64,000 bases of DNA. It comes from Blastocladiella emersonii ATCC 22665. Lineage: Eukaryota; Blastocladiomycota; Blastocladiomycetes; Blastocladiales; Blastocladiaceae. Of this stretch, positions 10,948 to 22,556 are shown piece after piece; positions within the stretch are counted from its first letter, which is position 1, and each line of letters starts with the position of its first letter. The DNA lies in NCBI GenBank assembly GCA_025594325.1, contig JANHCV010000014.1:992001-1056000 (forward strand). The letters are read 5' to 3'. Below the pieces are notes generated by a model, which saw nothing but the letters and a program-made list of their open reading frames with translations, did not search any database and was not told where the DNA came from. Both the position numbers and the translations under genes were made by a program.

Positions 10948-13640
10948 GTCGCAGTCCGCGGGACGCGGGACCCATGGCCCAGGCGAGGGCGACGCATCCG
11001 AGCTGATCCCGGTGTGTAGCAGCGAGGTCGGCGAGCGGCTTGGGGCCCCGACACCGTGGCGATCATGGCGGCAATCGACCAAGACCGGCTATCGTCCGCC
11101 GTCGCCACGCGCGAACGAGCCAGAGTCCGGCGAACCCGTGGAAGACGTAAACCCTTTTCAATTTGTTGTTCGTCGCCTAATTTATGGATCGAAATGATAG
11201 AATATAATCATATCTAGGATTTTACTGTGATGAATCCCGCGAGGGAGTGGCGGTGATGAACAATGTCTCGCCACGCGTCTCACATCTCCCACATGCCTGG
11301 TCACGCAATTTCGCGACGCGTCTTTCCTCTGCTCCCATCTGTCTCCCGTGGTCGTTTAAAAAGCGCGATTTTGCGAAATCTGTAAGAAAAGGACAAAAGA
11401 ATGAAGAAACAAATCCCAAAAGAATAAGTGAGCGCTCACTGCGTCAAGGCGGAAGGAGGGTTCGCGAGGGCAGAGGGGTACCAGCCAGAGCTCGGAGATA
11501 ATGACAAGATTTGAATTGGACCGATTGTAGTCGATCTGTCCCCAGGGGATCCCTCAGCCGTGTCGCGTTTGCACACCCGTCCTTGCCGCTCCGCTCGCGC
11601 TCACGCGAGGGTTAGTAACAAACTCAGGCAAAGAGCACTTCTGACCCGCTGTCTAGAGATCCTTATTCTATGCTAGTATAAAAAATAACTTGTTCTTAGG
11701 GCTCGGCCTGGCCTGGTCCGTCCTGCGCGCCTGTATGTGTGAATGGGGGATCCTGAGATTTCTTGCCGCTACGCCGCCGGATCCATGTCGGACGAGCCGC
11801 ACACCTCAGGTCCAAACAGCTTGAGTTATTCATCTCATCGTTGGAGCGCAAGCACCGCAATGCGCTCGTCGTCGAACCCGGCGTGGCCATCGGCACGCTG
11901 TCGTTCGGCAAGCCGGGCACCCAAATGTCGCTGTAGACGTTATGCTCCACTGAGGTTACGCCCATGAGTATGACGCTCGGCGTGCTGCTCCTCAACGGGC
12001 TGATCACTGCAAACAAGGCCATCATCTTCATCACGCCCGTGGTCATGGTCCAGCACTGGAACCCCGACCTCAAGCTCGCGGAGGGCGTCTTCAAGGGCCA
12101 GATCAAGACGTCGCACCTCAGCAACTTGGCGTGTCTCTCCCATCGTACAGGTCAATCCTTTGATAGAGTCGCTGTTGCTGTGCCTCGAGCTCAATGTCGA
12201 AGTCAAGGCCATCAACAAGCTGCTGCTTGAGCTGTACGCGGCGATGGTCACAGCACCCTGCTCGCGGTCGAGGACATCAGACTGCAGTTCGATCGGTCAC
12301 GGCCAATGAGCGGCGAGATTGCTGCTCACTCACGAGGCGAAGGGCAACAACAGTTTTGCGCAAGAGAGAGCCGGGAACACTGAGGGGAGAGACACCTTAG
12401 AACATGGACACGTCGCTGTGACGTGTGGGCGATAGTATACTTATGCGAAAGACTCTTAGTGCATCGCCGCGCCAAAGGGGGAGCGAGCTGACGACCGGCG
12501 ACGCCGGCAACGAGGAAAGCCCCGAAGCGCTGTTTGACCATGACGATGGCGGCCTGGCGACTTGGCCGGGATCAGTACGACGGGATGTCGTCGTGTTGTG
12601 GACTTGCGGAAGTCGGAGTGGAACTTGCCGAGCCTGCCACATGACGAGCTTGCGGAACTCGGGGGTCGAGGTAGGACAGCACACGCGGGCGAGCACCATG
12701 GAGTTGTTGCGGCTCCCGGCCACAGTTGAACCCGACTTGTACAATTCGAACTCGAGGCCGCCGTGCACGACGGGAAGGACGGCGAAGCCATTTGGTTGAA
12801 CGCATGGTTCTTTGCATCAGTGAGTGAGCGAGCCAAGCGCGCAGCAGCGCGGATCAACGTACCTTGACGCGGCTGATGGTGACGCACGTGGGAAACGGCC
12901 GCGGCCGAGACGATCGTGCACGCGTGCGGCTCGACCACGACCCCGGCCCGGTAGTTACGCGCTTGGTCACGATGAACGGGCAATGAACGAGAAGCGTTGA
13001 ACTAATGTACACAAACGCGAGCGCGTGGGCGCGCGTTAGCAGGTTTGATCGGCGGCGGCAAGGCAGTCAGGACGATGACGACGCGCTTGCGACTGGACCG
13101 CGCTCGCAACGCACTTTATAGAGCCCGTCGAGCTGATTGAATCGGATGGCCGCCGCCGCCGAGCAACTGCGTGTATGTATGGCTACGACTGGCCGCTGCT
13201 CACTGGCCAGCCTTCTACACAAGTCGTGTCGACTACCGTGAGCTCCAACCGCCAATCACGGTCTCAGACACGCCGGTACCGCCGTACCTGACCGAATGCG
13301 ACTGACCACTGCTGCTTGCGGTGCTCTTGTTGTTGTGGTTGACGTTGCCGGAGCTGCGCGTGTCGAGCATGTCCAGCGGCGCATCGGATCGCGGTGTTGG
13401 GCGGCAGGTGTGCGGTGGCGGGCGCGTTTGGTTTCCGGGTGCGGTTCTGCATGCGTTGGATGCTGTCGAGAGAGAAATTATATTGCATAAAGCGATGGTG
13501 TGGTGGTGTAGGGTGTTTGTGCGTCGGTGGCGGGTGCCAAAAGGAGGGAAGGCGGGGCGCGAAGCGCGTCGTGTTTCAGCCGCACGTGGCGGCGGCGGAG
13601 GGTCGCGCGTCGGACGCAGCTCGCCTCCGGCTCGAATACC
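10948..13640. other. Region with gene fragments but no complete gene
   Basis: Two pieces look protein-like. On the plus strand 11964-12230 starts MSMTLGVLLLNGLITANKAI, a hydrophobic stretch, and may splice to NVEVKAINKLLLELYAAM near 12190. On the minus strand about 12800-12570 reads GFAVLPVVHGGLEFELYKSG then PEFRKLVMWQARQVPL, with a possible GTACGT donor near 12862. Neither has a convincing full exon chain or a family match. 11100-11700 is more AT-rich and holds nothing I can identify. Confidence 0.35.
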
Positions 13641-13649
13641 TTCCCCTAC

Positions 13650-14873
13650 GTGGACGTGCAGTCGCCGGGTTCACGGCGACCGACCAGCTCGTCTCGCCGT
13701 GCGCTCCCGTCGGACCCAACGGCGGCGTGCGCTCGGGCCGTGGGACCTGCGTCTCTGTTCCTGGCGGCAGCTCGCGCTCCCGTTTGACACACTGCAGTAC
13801 AACTTTGGTACGTCCTCGTCCTTCCCACACTGATCATTCGAGACCGATCCCGTTAACCTCTCTCGCCCCTCCCTCCTTTAGGCCCGAGATAATGGAGTGC
13901 CGTCTCGCCGACTTTGCCCGGCCCGTCGGACCGCTATTCGCACGGCATGGTCGCCATCAACTCGATGCTGTACCTGTCCGGCGGAATCGGGAACCAGGGC
14001 GCGACTACAGTCCTCTGGCAGCTGTCGGCGGCGGGTTCGGCTTCCCCGCAGTGGTCGCGCATCACGCCGCGGCTGGGATCTTCCGGCATCTTCCAGCACC
14101 GTCGCTGTGACGTCGCCGCCCCTGTACCGGCCGACGGTGGTCCTGGCCGACGATCTCGGCAAGGTCATTGTCATTGGCGGGCTCACGCTGCAGTCGGTCT
14201 ACTACTCTTACTCGCGGTTGCTGTTCGAGTTTGACACGCGTATGGGCTTTCGTCCTTCCAAAGCTCTGTTTGATGATGCCGTACCCTCACACGATAAGCA
14301 CGCTCGTGTGGTCTCAGCGCAACAGCAGCTCGCAACCGACCATCTCGACGTGGGCCGCGGTCGTCGCCTCGGCCGTCTCCCGCCCCGCGTCGCGGTTCAT
14401 CCACGGCTTCACCGAGTACGGTGCCCGGAGCTACCACGTCCCGACCGACACGTGGTTCTTTGACCCTATTGACAGCCTGATCTCGTCGACCGATCCCACG
14501 ACCACAGTCGCCGACTTCCACCCTCGCCTGTATCGGTCCGCGTCGCAGGCCTCGCCGCCATCGAGTTCGGCGCCTTCGTCAACGCGCCCGACAACAACCT
14601 GTTCATCCGGTACGACAGCGACGACGTGGGCAGCGGCGACCCGCCGTTCACGGTCACCATGCGTAACCTGTCGCTCAACGCCACGTTCGTCACGCAGTCG
14701 ACGGCGACCGTGTCCCCAAGCACCGACGCGCGCCGGTTCGGCGGGTGGAACGTCTTCGTTCTCGAGAACTGCGGCATTATCGTGCTTCAGTACTCGCTGC
14801 TAGTGTCGGCCGAGAGCTTCACGTACCGCAACCCGATCGATTGCACTCATGCGGACGCACAGACGGTGCCATA
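13650..14873 (+). pseudogene. Kelch-repeat protein, frameshifted
   Basis: A Kelch blade is visible at 13914-14060: PSDRYSHGMVAINSMLYLSG followed by GIGNQG, then W. Further blades continue in other frames: LYRPTVVLADDLGKVIVIGG (frame 1, about 14110-14240), FIHGFTEYGARSYHVPTDTW (frame 2, about 14390-14470) and FTVTMRNLSLNATFVTQ with FGGWNVFVLENCGIIVLQYS (frame 1, 14650-14800). An upstream exon may end LPFDTLQYNFG with donor GTACGT at 13807. At least three frame changes have no good GT-AG explanation, so it is called a pseudogene. If introns or assembly errors account for these, it would be a secreted or cell-surface Kelch protein. The stop is at 14871-14873. Confidence 0.55.
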
Positions 14874-14895
14874 GACTAGCGCCTCTCTACAATCC

Positions 14896-14995
14896 GCCGT
14901 TGCGGCAGCACTCGTCATCAGGGTCGAGGAGCGGCGCGAGGCAGCACGGCGCGTAGCCTGTTGGTGCGCGGTGCGCTCGCGTGAATGGAGGGCGG
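14896..14995. repeat. Dispersed repeat, copy B
   Basis: Partner of 5683-5780 in the same orientation, sharing GGTCGAGGAGCGGCG and CAGCACGGCGCGTAG plus the GGAGGGCGGC end. It lies just after the Kelch pseudogene. Confidence 0.55.
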
Positions 14996-15734
14996 CTGTT
15001 GCCGTCGGTCTGGGCTTCAACGCAGGGGAAAGTGAAGATCGCGCACCAGGGTTCGAATCCCATCATTAACCCGCGCGATGCTCCTCCGGTACGCTGCTGA
15101 GGGGTACCCAGTCGGCGGCAACATCCATCCACCTTTTCTTTTTCTTTGTTGCTTTGCACTTTTGCCGAGTCGAGGGCTAAAGCCCTCTTTTTAGACCGCG
15201 TCGCGGCCGGATAGGGTGCCGACGCTCACGTGAGCATGTCGCCCTCTCGTCATGTGAATGTCCTCGAAACGCGTGACAGACGCGTCGTTTGTCATGTGAT
15301 CGCTGTGGCGCAACGCGTCCTGGCCGTGCACGTGATCGGCCTCGGCCCAACCCCCGGAAGCGCGTCGCTTGACGCTGTTCCGCTCGGCCATCGCGGAACA
15401 TTTAACGCTTTGCACCGACCCTCGACCAGGCCCGCGAGACTCCGAGCACATGAAAGCGTGAGAGATGCAGAAGCGCGGTAAGCCGCTAGCGGAGCCCGTG
15501 CTTGGCGTGCGTGTTGGAAAACGGAGCCCGAGTTCGGTGCACATCCTTAAACGACGCGGTTCACCTGGGAGCCGCTAGCGCAGGCTCGTTGACGTGGGCG
15601 CGAGTTCAACGGTTGCACCGAGAACGACTTGCGAGGTCCCATGAACGTGAGTTCGAGTGAGGACTGCGAGGTCGAGAGATCCGCTCTTTGAGTTGCGGTT
15701 CGTTACACGAGCGGGTCGTTCCGTGGCTTGGGTT

Positions 15735-16650
15735 TGCCAGACGTTGCAGCGGGCGCAGACGTCTTCGTGAGCGGATCGCTGCAACTCGCTGTTCGCGTGG
15801 GTGCGGGTCCGCGCAACGTGCTCGCTCGAGTGGGCCGTGCTCCGCTGGATCATCGCGGCCCGCGAGCTCCAGGTCGAGTGGGTCCGTGGCCACGCCGTGA
15901 ACTTGGAGAATGAGGAGGCCGACGCGCTCGCCAACAAGGGCTGCCGCGCAAGTCCCGCTGTGAATCGCCGCCGCCGTCCGCGCGGACCTCGATGCGCCCG
16001 CCCTTCACGGCGCGCAGGCGCGGCTGCGACTTCAACTCAGTCCCGCGACGCGCTCTCCGCCGCCTGCACGACGCGCGACACGACCCGCTGCTCGCTCTGA
16101 CCGCGTCCGCTGGCATCACGTCCTCCCCCATCGATGTCCCAGCCCCTGTCACTGCGCTTCGGGGCAGCACGCGCCGCATCCACCCGAGCGAGTCCCTCAC
16201 CGCGAACTCGCTACCGTGCTTCCAGCTCCGCGCGCTCACAGGCCAGCTGCCGACCCGCGGCTGTTTGCACCAGCTCTGGCCGCACCGCTACGAGTCCCCC
16301 AACTGCGCCGAATGCCCAAACACTGGCGGCAAGATCGCCGACACTCAAGCGTACGCGCTTGAGTGCACACTCTTCGCACGCAATCGTCTCCGCGGCACTG
16401 GACGACGTCCGCATCGTAAACGCCCTCGCGGCGGTCGACAAGAGCTAGATCGGGGGCGGGCTCCGCACCAGCGTCACCGGATCGCTCGCCGAGCGCCTTC
16501 TCAACCCAAAACACACATGAAGCACCGTGGCCGCCATCGTGGACGCACCACTCGTCGCGTGGTTCAAACAGCTTTACTGAGACGAACTCATCGATCCACG
16601 CCTCGCGCTCCTGCCGCGACGGCCATCGCCTCGAGCGCCATGCAGGAGCT
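15735..16650 (+). mobile_element. Non-LTR retrotransposon 3' remnant with RNase H motif (copy 2)
   Basis: The plus-strand frame at 15801 encodes ARELQVEWVRGHAVNLENEE followed by ADALANKG, the same RNase H signature as copy 1 (5850-6950). From 15992 another frame gives RRGCDFNSVPRRALRRLHDA and RHDPLLALTASAGI, matching copy 1. It then continues with CLHQLWPHRYESPNCAECPN and ALECTLFARNR, a Cys/His knuckle-like region common downstream of RNase H in LINEs. Multiple frame changes show it is dead. The homologous tail GTGGTTCAA-CAG-TT-TAC near 16560 also matches copy 1 near 5960. Confidence 0.6.
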
Positions 16651-16783
16651 TGCTTGGCGCCCTCGCTGCAGCGCGATTGCTGATGCCGCGCTGGTGACAC
16701 ATGACGGTGCCCTGCCGCCACTCAACGCGAGCGACCAACCGCACCATTCTTTGTTGAAGCGCGCGCATCGCGCTGTGCTGTGA

Positions 16784-16850
16784 CGCGCAAAGCTGCAACG
16801 CGCAAAGCTGCAACGCGCGAAGCTGCGACGCGCAAAGCTGCGACGCGCTG
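16784..16850. repeat. Short tandem repeat, ACGCGCAAAGCTGCA unit
   Basis: About five slightly varied copies of a 15-bp unit (ACGCGCAAAGCTGCA / ACGCGCGAAGCTGCG) lie just downstream of the retrotransposon remnant. The minus strand reads as repeated RSFAR/CSFAR codons. Confidence 0.8.
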
Positions 16851-16989
16851 TACTGCCACGCTCGAAACGGCGCAAGCGCCCAACGTGGCGCGGGCTTTGG
16901 CCCTCGATTGAAAACCAGACGCGAAGCGTCTAGGTGCCTCAAGTGTAATAAGATGGGAAGAGAGAATCAACGCAGCGTGACGCGTTTCG

Positions 16990-19130
16990 ACGCGCCGCGC
17001 CACTCACGTGAGCGTTGCTCACGTTGGATACTCGATACATTGCCAGTACCTCCACCACTCACTCCGTTCGGGTGTCAACTGTGCGGGGCTTTGCCCAAGT
17101 GCCCTCTTGCCGCGATCACACGGCACTCCAGACGCGTCGTGGACGCGCAATGCAAGGAACTGCATGATTTGTGAACTGAGAGACACGGAACTCGCTTCAG
17201 ATGTAGTGCAGAGGGATATCATGCTTCTGACTCGCATTACTCAAAGGGGCTCGAAAGAAAGAGTCGCGACGCGTCAGAACCACGCGTTGGGGCCGTCGCA
17301 ACACGCCCTCTTCGCGCTTTTGTGCGTCTTCCTGCTCTTGAGGTGGATCAAGTCGACTACGGACGTGGCGGAGATAGCTGAAGGTCGCTGAACGGATCGC
17401 TGTTCAAGTTGCGGGAGCGACTCCTTGTGCAGCGAGTTGCGATCAAGCACGCACAAACACGAACTGACTCGAGTGATGGTGGCTTTGATCGAGCGCTAGC
17501 GCGACTTGATTGTGGGCGCTGATCCGATTACTCTTAACATCGCCTCAATGCAGCATACGCGCACGTAGCGCCTAGTCCCAGCGCGCTCAAGGCAACTGAG
17601 ATCGGATTTGTGACAGACGCGTCAAGGCGAGCCACTCGCTCATAACAGCATGCTGGTGTTCTGAATGAGCCGAAAATAAAGCAGTCGGCGATCGTGAACT
17701 AACAGAATGTATCATGCACAACGAATGCACGCGAAGACTCGATATCGACCAACGCGTTGGTTTTCCGCCAAGAAAGCACCCGACGACGATGGCGGTCGCG
17801 TTGCACGCTATTGATCTGGCTTGAGACCTCAAGCGAGCTCACCTCCTTGAGCACGGAACAACAGAGCTCGGATGAAGCGGATCTATGGTGGAAGGATCGC
17901 GAAAGGTCGACGCGAGTTAGGGTGCCACGGAATGTTGTTGACAGCGACACGAGACACTAAAGCGCAGATGGATGGATATCGTGTACGTCTTGATGCGCGC
18001 ATGAGCGGAGCGCTTTGTCTCGCTCTTGTTCGCCTGATGAAAGTTGCTGACGGAGCGATCCTCATCGTCGTGCGAAACCCCGGAGAACGTGAAGATTGTC
18101 AAAATTGTACTGACGCACGCCCGTCGGTGGAAAGCCAGCATCAACGGTTCCAACCGCAGTCGCGACGGTTTGCTCAGCCGACTTTCTCTCGCCTCCAGTT
18201 GCTCGGTAGACCTTGACAAGGAGTTTTCAGTGAATCCATAACACGTTTCGCCGCTGTGCAGGTAGCAGGGGTCGAGGTAAGAAGCGGCCAGCAGCGCAGC
18301 AGATGAGCCGCGCGTGATTGCGCTGGAGCAAAGCCAGATGTGCGCTTCGCTCGTGATGAAGTTCGCATCCCAGGCCGCCGAAGCAGAGATACCGCGTAAC
18401 CGCTCGTTGCGAGGGTTTAAGCGACTTCGTTGCACAACCCTTCGCTTGGCACGACGTCCCTTGGCAAGTGAACAGGACGCGAGGAGTCGCCGGGCGGGCA
18501 CAACGGCGGTACAGTGGCGGCAACGGCGGTCAAGAAAAACGAGTTTTACGACACAAGGGGAAGAACTAGAACACAAGTAGCATCGCCTTTGAGCCTGGGT
18601 CACCACGGGAAACAAGGCAATGAAAGGCCCAGGTACTGTGAAAGCATCCCACAACACGCTGCTCCACTCGGCGAGCTCGCCTAAGCAGCACTTGTGCATT
18701 AGCAAGAGCAGAGTGCGAAAGCCATGCTAAAGGAACACTCAAGTCACCGGTCGAGTCGAGCACAGCACGTCGCCGTGCGAGCGCCACCCAGAGGCGCCGA
18801 GGTGGGACAGGACCGGCGTGTCGTCGATTTCGTGATTTATGGAATCCATTGCATGGAGTAAATCAGCTTCATTGATTGAGGGGAGCATACGGGAGGAGAG
18901 CGGAGCGGAAGCGAGAGCCGAAGCGAAGTGGCGCAACGCGACACGGGGAGTGATGTCATTGAGAAAAGTGTGACTGTAACGTGACGAGCGTCAAAACGAA
19001 ATCGCAGCGACTATAGCTTGGGCAAAGCCCCGCAGTTGGGTCGTGACACAACTTTTTAGAGTACGCGGTGCTCGCACGATCGAATAACGATAGCCAACGA
19101 GAGTTTTCAACACGCAGCAGTGAAGAAGCA
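16990..19130. other. Intergenic stretch without a supported gene
   Basis: It contains a 262-codon minus-strand frame (17917-18705) and several short frames. None has a recognisable domain, a sensible start context or splice pattern. Composition is less GC-rich than the neighbouring genes. I see no repeat array, RNA gene or mobile element. Confidence 0.5.
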
Positions 19131-19160
19131 ATTTATTCCGTAGGGCCATCAACAGAAGCA

Positions 19161-22100
19161 TCAGATGCCCCCGTCCAAGAACTCCTTCGACAGCGCCCCC
19201 AATAAATCCATGCAACCTCCGCACACGGCGTAGGGAGGATGGATCAGCGCGCGTTTAAGCAGCGGCTTCACCGCCGCGTAATCATTCGCGCCAATCCGTG
19301 GATCTGCCTCAGGCACCTGGTCCGGTAGCAACGTCACGAAGTCAAGTAGCTGCGGCGGGAGGGCGCTGCCGGTCGGAAGATTGGTGACGGACAAACGCTC
19401 ACCCAGCGCCTTGGCACACCGAAAAAGCACTTGCAACGGCTTCGCACTGTGCGACGGGTCGGGGGCCTCGCAGGAAAGGGGCGCGGCTGCAATGCTGCAC
19501 TTGAGCGCCGGCGTTGGAATGGACCCAGGGCCGGCCGAGGGAAGCATGGCGGCGCGGTCAAAGAGAATGAAGAGAACTGGCGCGCTAGTACACCGGCGGA
19601 CCAGAAGGCCCTCAAAACCCTTGGCAAACGCGATAAAGATTGCACGAAATATCCCGACCACGTGCACGACGCTCAGATGCGGGTTGGTGTTGGAAATGTG
19701 AGAGACATCCTTGGCGCTGCTAACGTAGTTCGCTCGCCAATCCAACTCCACCTGCAGCTCAGTGGAAGTGGCAATCGCTGCGCCAATCGAGTGCTCCAAG
19801 ATCCGGCTGTCAGGCGCAACTGTCACGCGGCGACCAACTCGTGGGTACGAGGGCAGCAGTCCCAAGTCGGTTGCTGCGCTCAAGACGCGTTTCATGGTGA
19901 GAGTGATCCGGCCCGAGTTGTGGTCGACTTTGAGGCCCGTGACACGGCCAGGCGAGGTCAAGCGCATGGTTTGGCGCTTGTCATCGATGACGAGCGACAC
20001 GGCGCCGCAATCCGCAGCCAGCTCGGCGTAAGTCCCAATTGTAAATTTGGCAGTCGAGCCAGACTGGAGTTTGAGAAAGACTTCGACTGAGTTGGAAGCT
20101 TCGCGGACGTGATCAATTGAGAGCGGCCAGGCGAGCGGAGCAGCTGGTCCAGATTGAGGAGAACATGGACAAGGTTGAGCGATCGCCTCCAGGAGCGGGG
20201 AGAATCGTCTCAATGGCGTCCAGGTGATTTTGACTGCCGCGATGGGAATAAGCTTGCCACCGATGAGCTCGCGATTTCCAGGTTTCCCGCCGCGCCCAGG
20301 AAGTTCCTCGCGGTACACGCCAATCATGGTCCCGGGCGGCTGCGCATCATCGGCAAATTTGGCGGACACGTTCACCGCAACGTGCAACACTGGACGAAAG
20401 CCATGGATCAATTTGACGGCAAGACCCTCAAGGCGGTACGTAACTTTGGGCATGACAATCTCAAGGACAAGATAAGGCGAGCGAAGCAGGGATTTTTCGT
20501 CGGCTGGGAGAGAGAGCTCGATGCAGAGATAGTTCGTGTCTGCGCTGAAATCACAGTAGCGCCACCCGTATTGCGTGTAGGAAACTGAGAGCTCGCTGAC
20601 GAGTCGACTCACATACCCAAATGCTGGCCCGAGGTCTCCCGCAAAGCTGTCGACCGTCGAAATGCTCGGCCATTCGCCGTATGAGCCCACGAACGCAACT
20701 CTTTTCGAAGCCAGTGCAAATCCGACAAGCTTAAAGATGAAGGTGCGAGGGGTGAGGGTTAGGGCTAGTGCGTGTGTGGCGGAAGAGTGAGCACTAGTGT
20801 GAGTGAAATTGTCAGCGGGGGAAGCAGTACCTCTGTGTGTCTCTGCGGTTGGTTGTGCGACGGCTTTGATACAATTGAAGACCGCGTCCTTCAAAAACGG
20901 CGAAGCGTTCAACGCAGTTGGCACCGTCGGGTGCGGCAGCCTGGCGAAAGTCAAGCAACGGATCGGGTGAGCATCAAGGTGGTCAAGACTCCACGCGAAA
21001 GGCTGGATCCACGTCGTAGGGTCATCTTTACTTGATCGCTCCGCGAGAGCAACGCCAAAGAGTGCCAGGAAAGTTGCATGCGGGAGGCCCGTCACGCGGA
21101 GCAAGTACTTGTCCAAGTCTTTCGAGAAGCCCGATTCAGCGTCGGTGGAGTAGGCAAGCAGGCGGGCACGCTCGCAGAAATCGTCATTGTAGCGGAGAAG
21201 TACGGAACCGTGAATTAGGATGCTGAGCAGGCCGCACGAGTCCATGAGGTTGTCCGTGTCCACGACGTCAAAGCGCATCAAGAGATCGATCGTTAGCAGT
21301 TCCATGGCAGCGACCGCGTGGCCACAAATGAGAGCAATGCGAACGCGGTGTTTGTGATTCTGGAGAGAATCGCCAAGTGTCGTGACCCATTTGCCGATCT
21401 CAGCAAGCATGGCGGACTCGGGGAGCCTGTGGCCCAGGAACAAGTCAAAGGCGTCGGACGGGAGCGTGCTCGGATCGACTGCGTAATACGGCACGTCGTC
21501 GCTGGAGATCAATGTAAAAGTTGGATTGACAACAGGAACTTGATCACCACTCGTGAACGCACTGGACTCGGCAAGGCGCTCGAGGTTGCATGCCGTGCGC
21601 GCCGACTCGGCGCTCTGGAGCACGCCGCGATACTGAGCCTGCACCTGGTTCATTAACCTGGATACCGGACAAGTCGATGCGGTAGTCGAAACCGATTGAG
21701 TGTACCGCTCGCGCTTGGTAAGCAGCGCTTCGACGGACCAGTCGACTTCAAGCCAAGCGCGCCAGCAGCGGCGGAGCTCGATGAGAGTTGTGTTGTTGAG
21801 GATGCGGAGCGGCGTGTCGACCGGAACATTGACCCAGTCCTTTGCGATGCACTCGCGCATTCGAGCAATCCAGAAGCCGCGAACCTCGGAATCGAGAACA
21901 TGCGAGTACCAAAGCTGGCCGACATAGCGAGTAAGCATGGTTGTGTCGACCTCCTCTGACGGAGTGCGTGCGACGGCATGAAGGATAAGCAAGTTTCGCG
22001 CGAGGACTTCGGGCTGCCAGTCGTTAAGCGCGAACGAGAGCGTCGCCGTGGCACCCTTGGTTGCTGCCTCGCACACGGTGCGGGCGACCTCGGCCAGGTC

Positions 22101-22406
22101 GCCGCACCCGCAGAGAAGCGCTGCCAGTTCGGGTCGCGTACACGAGTCGTGGAAAAGGAATAAGTCGCGTGGCGGCTGGTTGCGGAACGGTCGGAAGCGC
22201 TCAACGCGGCTCCCGCGGTACGGCGTGCGACACGTCGAAAGTGCCGAGATCGGCGCGTAGGGCTTGTCAATGATCGTCAGGCCAGGATTCGCGGCGAAAG
22301 TCGCCTCCGTCGAGAGGCCCTTGGCGGGCTGTGGCATAGTAGCAGGACCTCGCCCAGATGCATTGCCGCCAGTGGCGGGTTTATTCACTCTCGGTTTCGG
22401 CTTCAT
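19161..22406 (-). CDS. DUF4470-like large protein (intronless paralogue)
   Basis: A single 1081-aa frame from the ATG at 22406 (MKPKPRVNKPATGG) to 19161. Residues about 60-220 carry the DUF4470 pattern: PPRDLFLFHDSC, CGCGDLAEVARTVCEAATKG, DWQPEVLARNLLILHAVART, YVGQLWYSHVLDSE and W-rich LRRCWRAWLEVDW. The rest aligns with the two-exon gene at 7151-10667, including the FLKDAVFNCIKA and FALASKRVAFVGSYGEW segments. Domain identity comes from established DUF4470/DNAAF3 features. The function of the long C-terminal region is unknown. The upstream region (22440-22505) holds several ACGCGTC/ACGCG motifs. The lack of an intron where the paralogue has one could mean intron gain, intron loss or retroposition. 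Confidence 0.85.
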   Translation of the reverse strand: MKPKPRVNKPATGGNASGRGPATMPQPAKGLSTEATFAANPGLTIIDKPYAPISALSTCRTPYRGSRVERFRPFRNQPPRDLFLFHDSCTRPELAALLCGCGDLAEVARTVCEAATKGATATLSFALNDWQPEVLARNLLILHAVARTPSEEVDTTMLTRYVGQLWYSHVLDSEVRGFWIARMRECIAKDWVNVPVDTPLRILNNTTLIELRRCWRAWLEVDWSVEALLTKRERYTQSVSTTASTCPVSRLMNQVQAQYRGVLQSAESARTACNLERLAESSAFTSGDQVPVVNPTFTLISSDDVPYYAVDPSTLPSDAFDLFLGHRLPESAMLAEIGKWVTTLGDSLQNHKHRVRIALICGHAVAAMELLTIDLLMRFDVVDTDNLMDSCGLLSILIHGSVLLRYNDDFCERARLLAYSTDAESGFSKDLDKYLLRVTGLPHATFLALFGVALAERSSKDDPTTWIQPFAWSLDHLDAHPIRCLTFARLPHPTVPTALNASPFLKDAVFNCIKAVAQPTAETHRGTASPADNFTHTSAHSSATHALALTLTPRTFIFKLVGFALASKRVAFVGSYGEWPSISTVDSFAGDLGPAFGYVSRLVSELSVSYTQYGWRYCDFSADTNYLCIELSLPADEKSLLRSPYLVLEIVMPKVTYRLEGLAVKLIHGFRPVLHVAVNVSAKFADDAQPPGTMIGVYREELPGRGGKPGNRELIGGKLIPIAAVKITWTPLRRFSPLLEAIAQPCPCSPQSGPAAPLAWPLSIDHVREASNSVEVFLKLQSGSTAKFTIGTYAELAADCGAVSLVIDDKRQTMRLTSPGRVTGLKVDHNSGRITLTMKRVLSAATDLGLLPSYPRVGRRVTVAPDSRILEHSIGAAIATSTELQVELDWRANYVSSAKDVSHISNTNPHLSVVHVVGIFRAIFIAFAKGFEGLLVRRCTSAPVLFILFDRAAMLPSAGPGSIPTPALKCSIAAAPLSCEAPDPSHSAKPLQVLFRCAKALGERLSVTNLPTGSALPPQLLDFVTLLPDQVPEADPRIGANDYAAVKPLLKRALIHPPYAVCGGCMDLLGALSKEFLDGGI

Positions 22407-22556
22407 GTTTCGAGTGCAGGGGAGCGTGAGAATTCGCTCGACGCGTCACGAGTTCCCATCCGGCCAACCTCGCGTGACCGCGTGAGGTGCGGCGCAACGC
22501 GTCTCAGTCAAGTTGTAAAAGAGCATATATTTTCAGAATACTCTCAATAGCGTCGG

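Noticed and set aside
15037-15068. tRNA-like B box (GGGTTCGAATCCC)
   Set aside because: The T-arm consensus is present, but no matching acceptor stem, anticodon arm or A box could be placed upstream.
16784-16850. CRISPR-like array
   Set aside because: Units are directly adjacent without spacers; it is a simple tandem repeat.
17917-18705. 262-codon minus-strand frame
   Set aside because: No domain, no ATG context or splice support, and composition typical of surrounding non-coding DNA.
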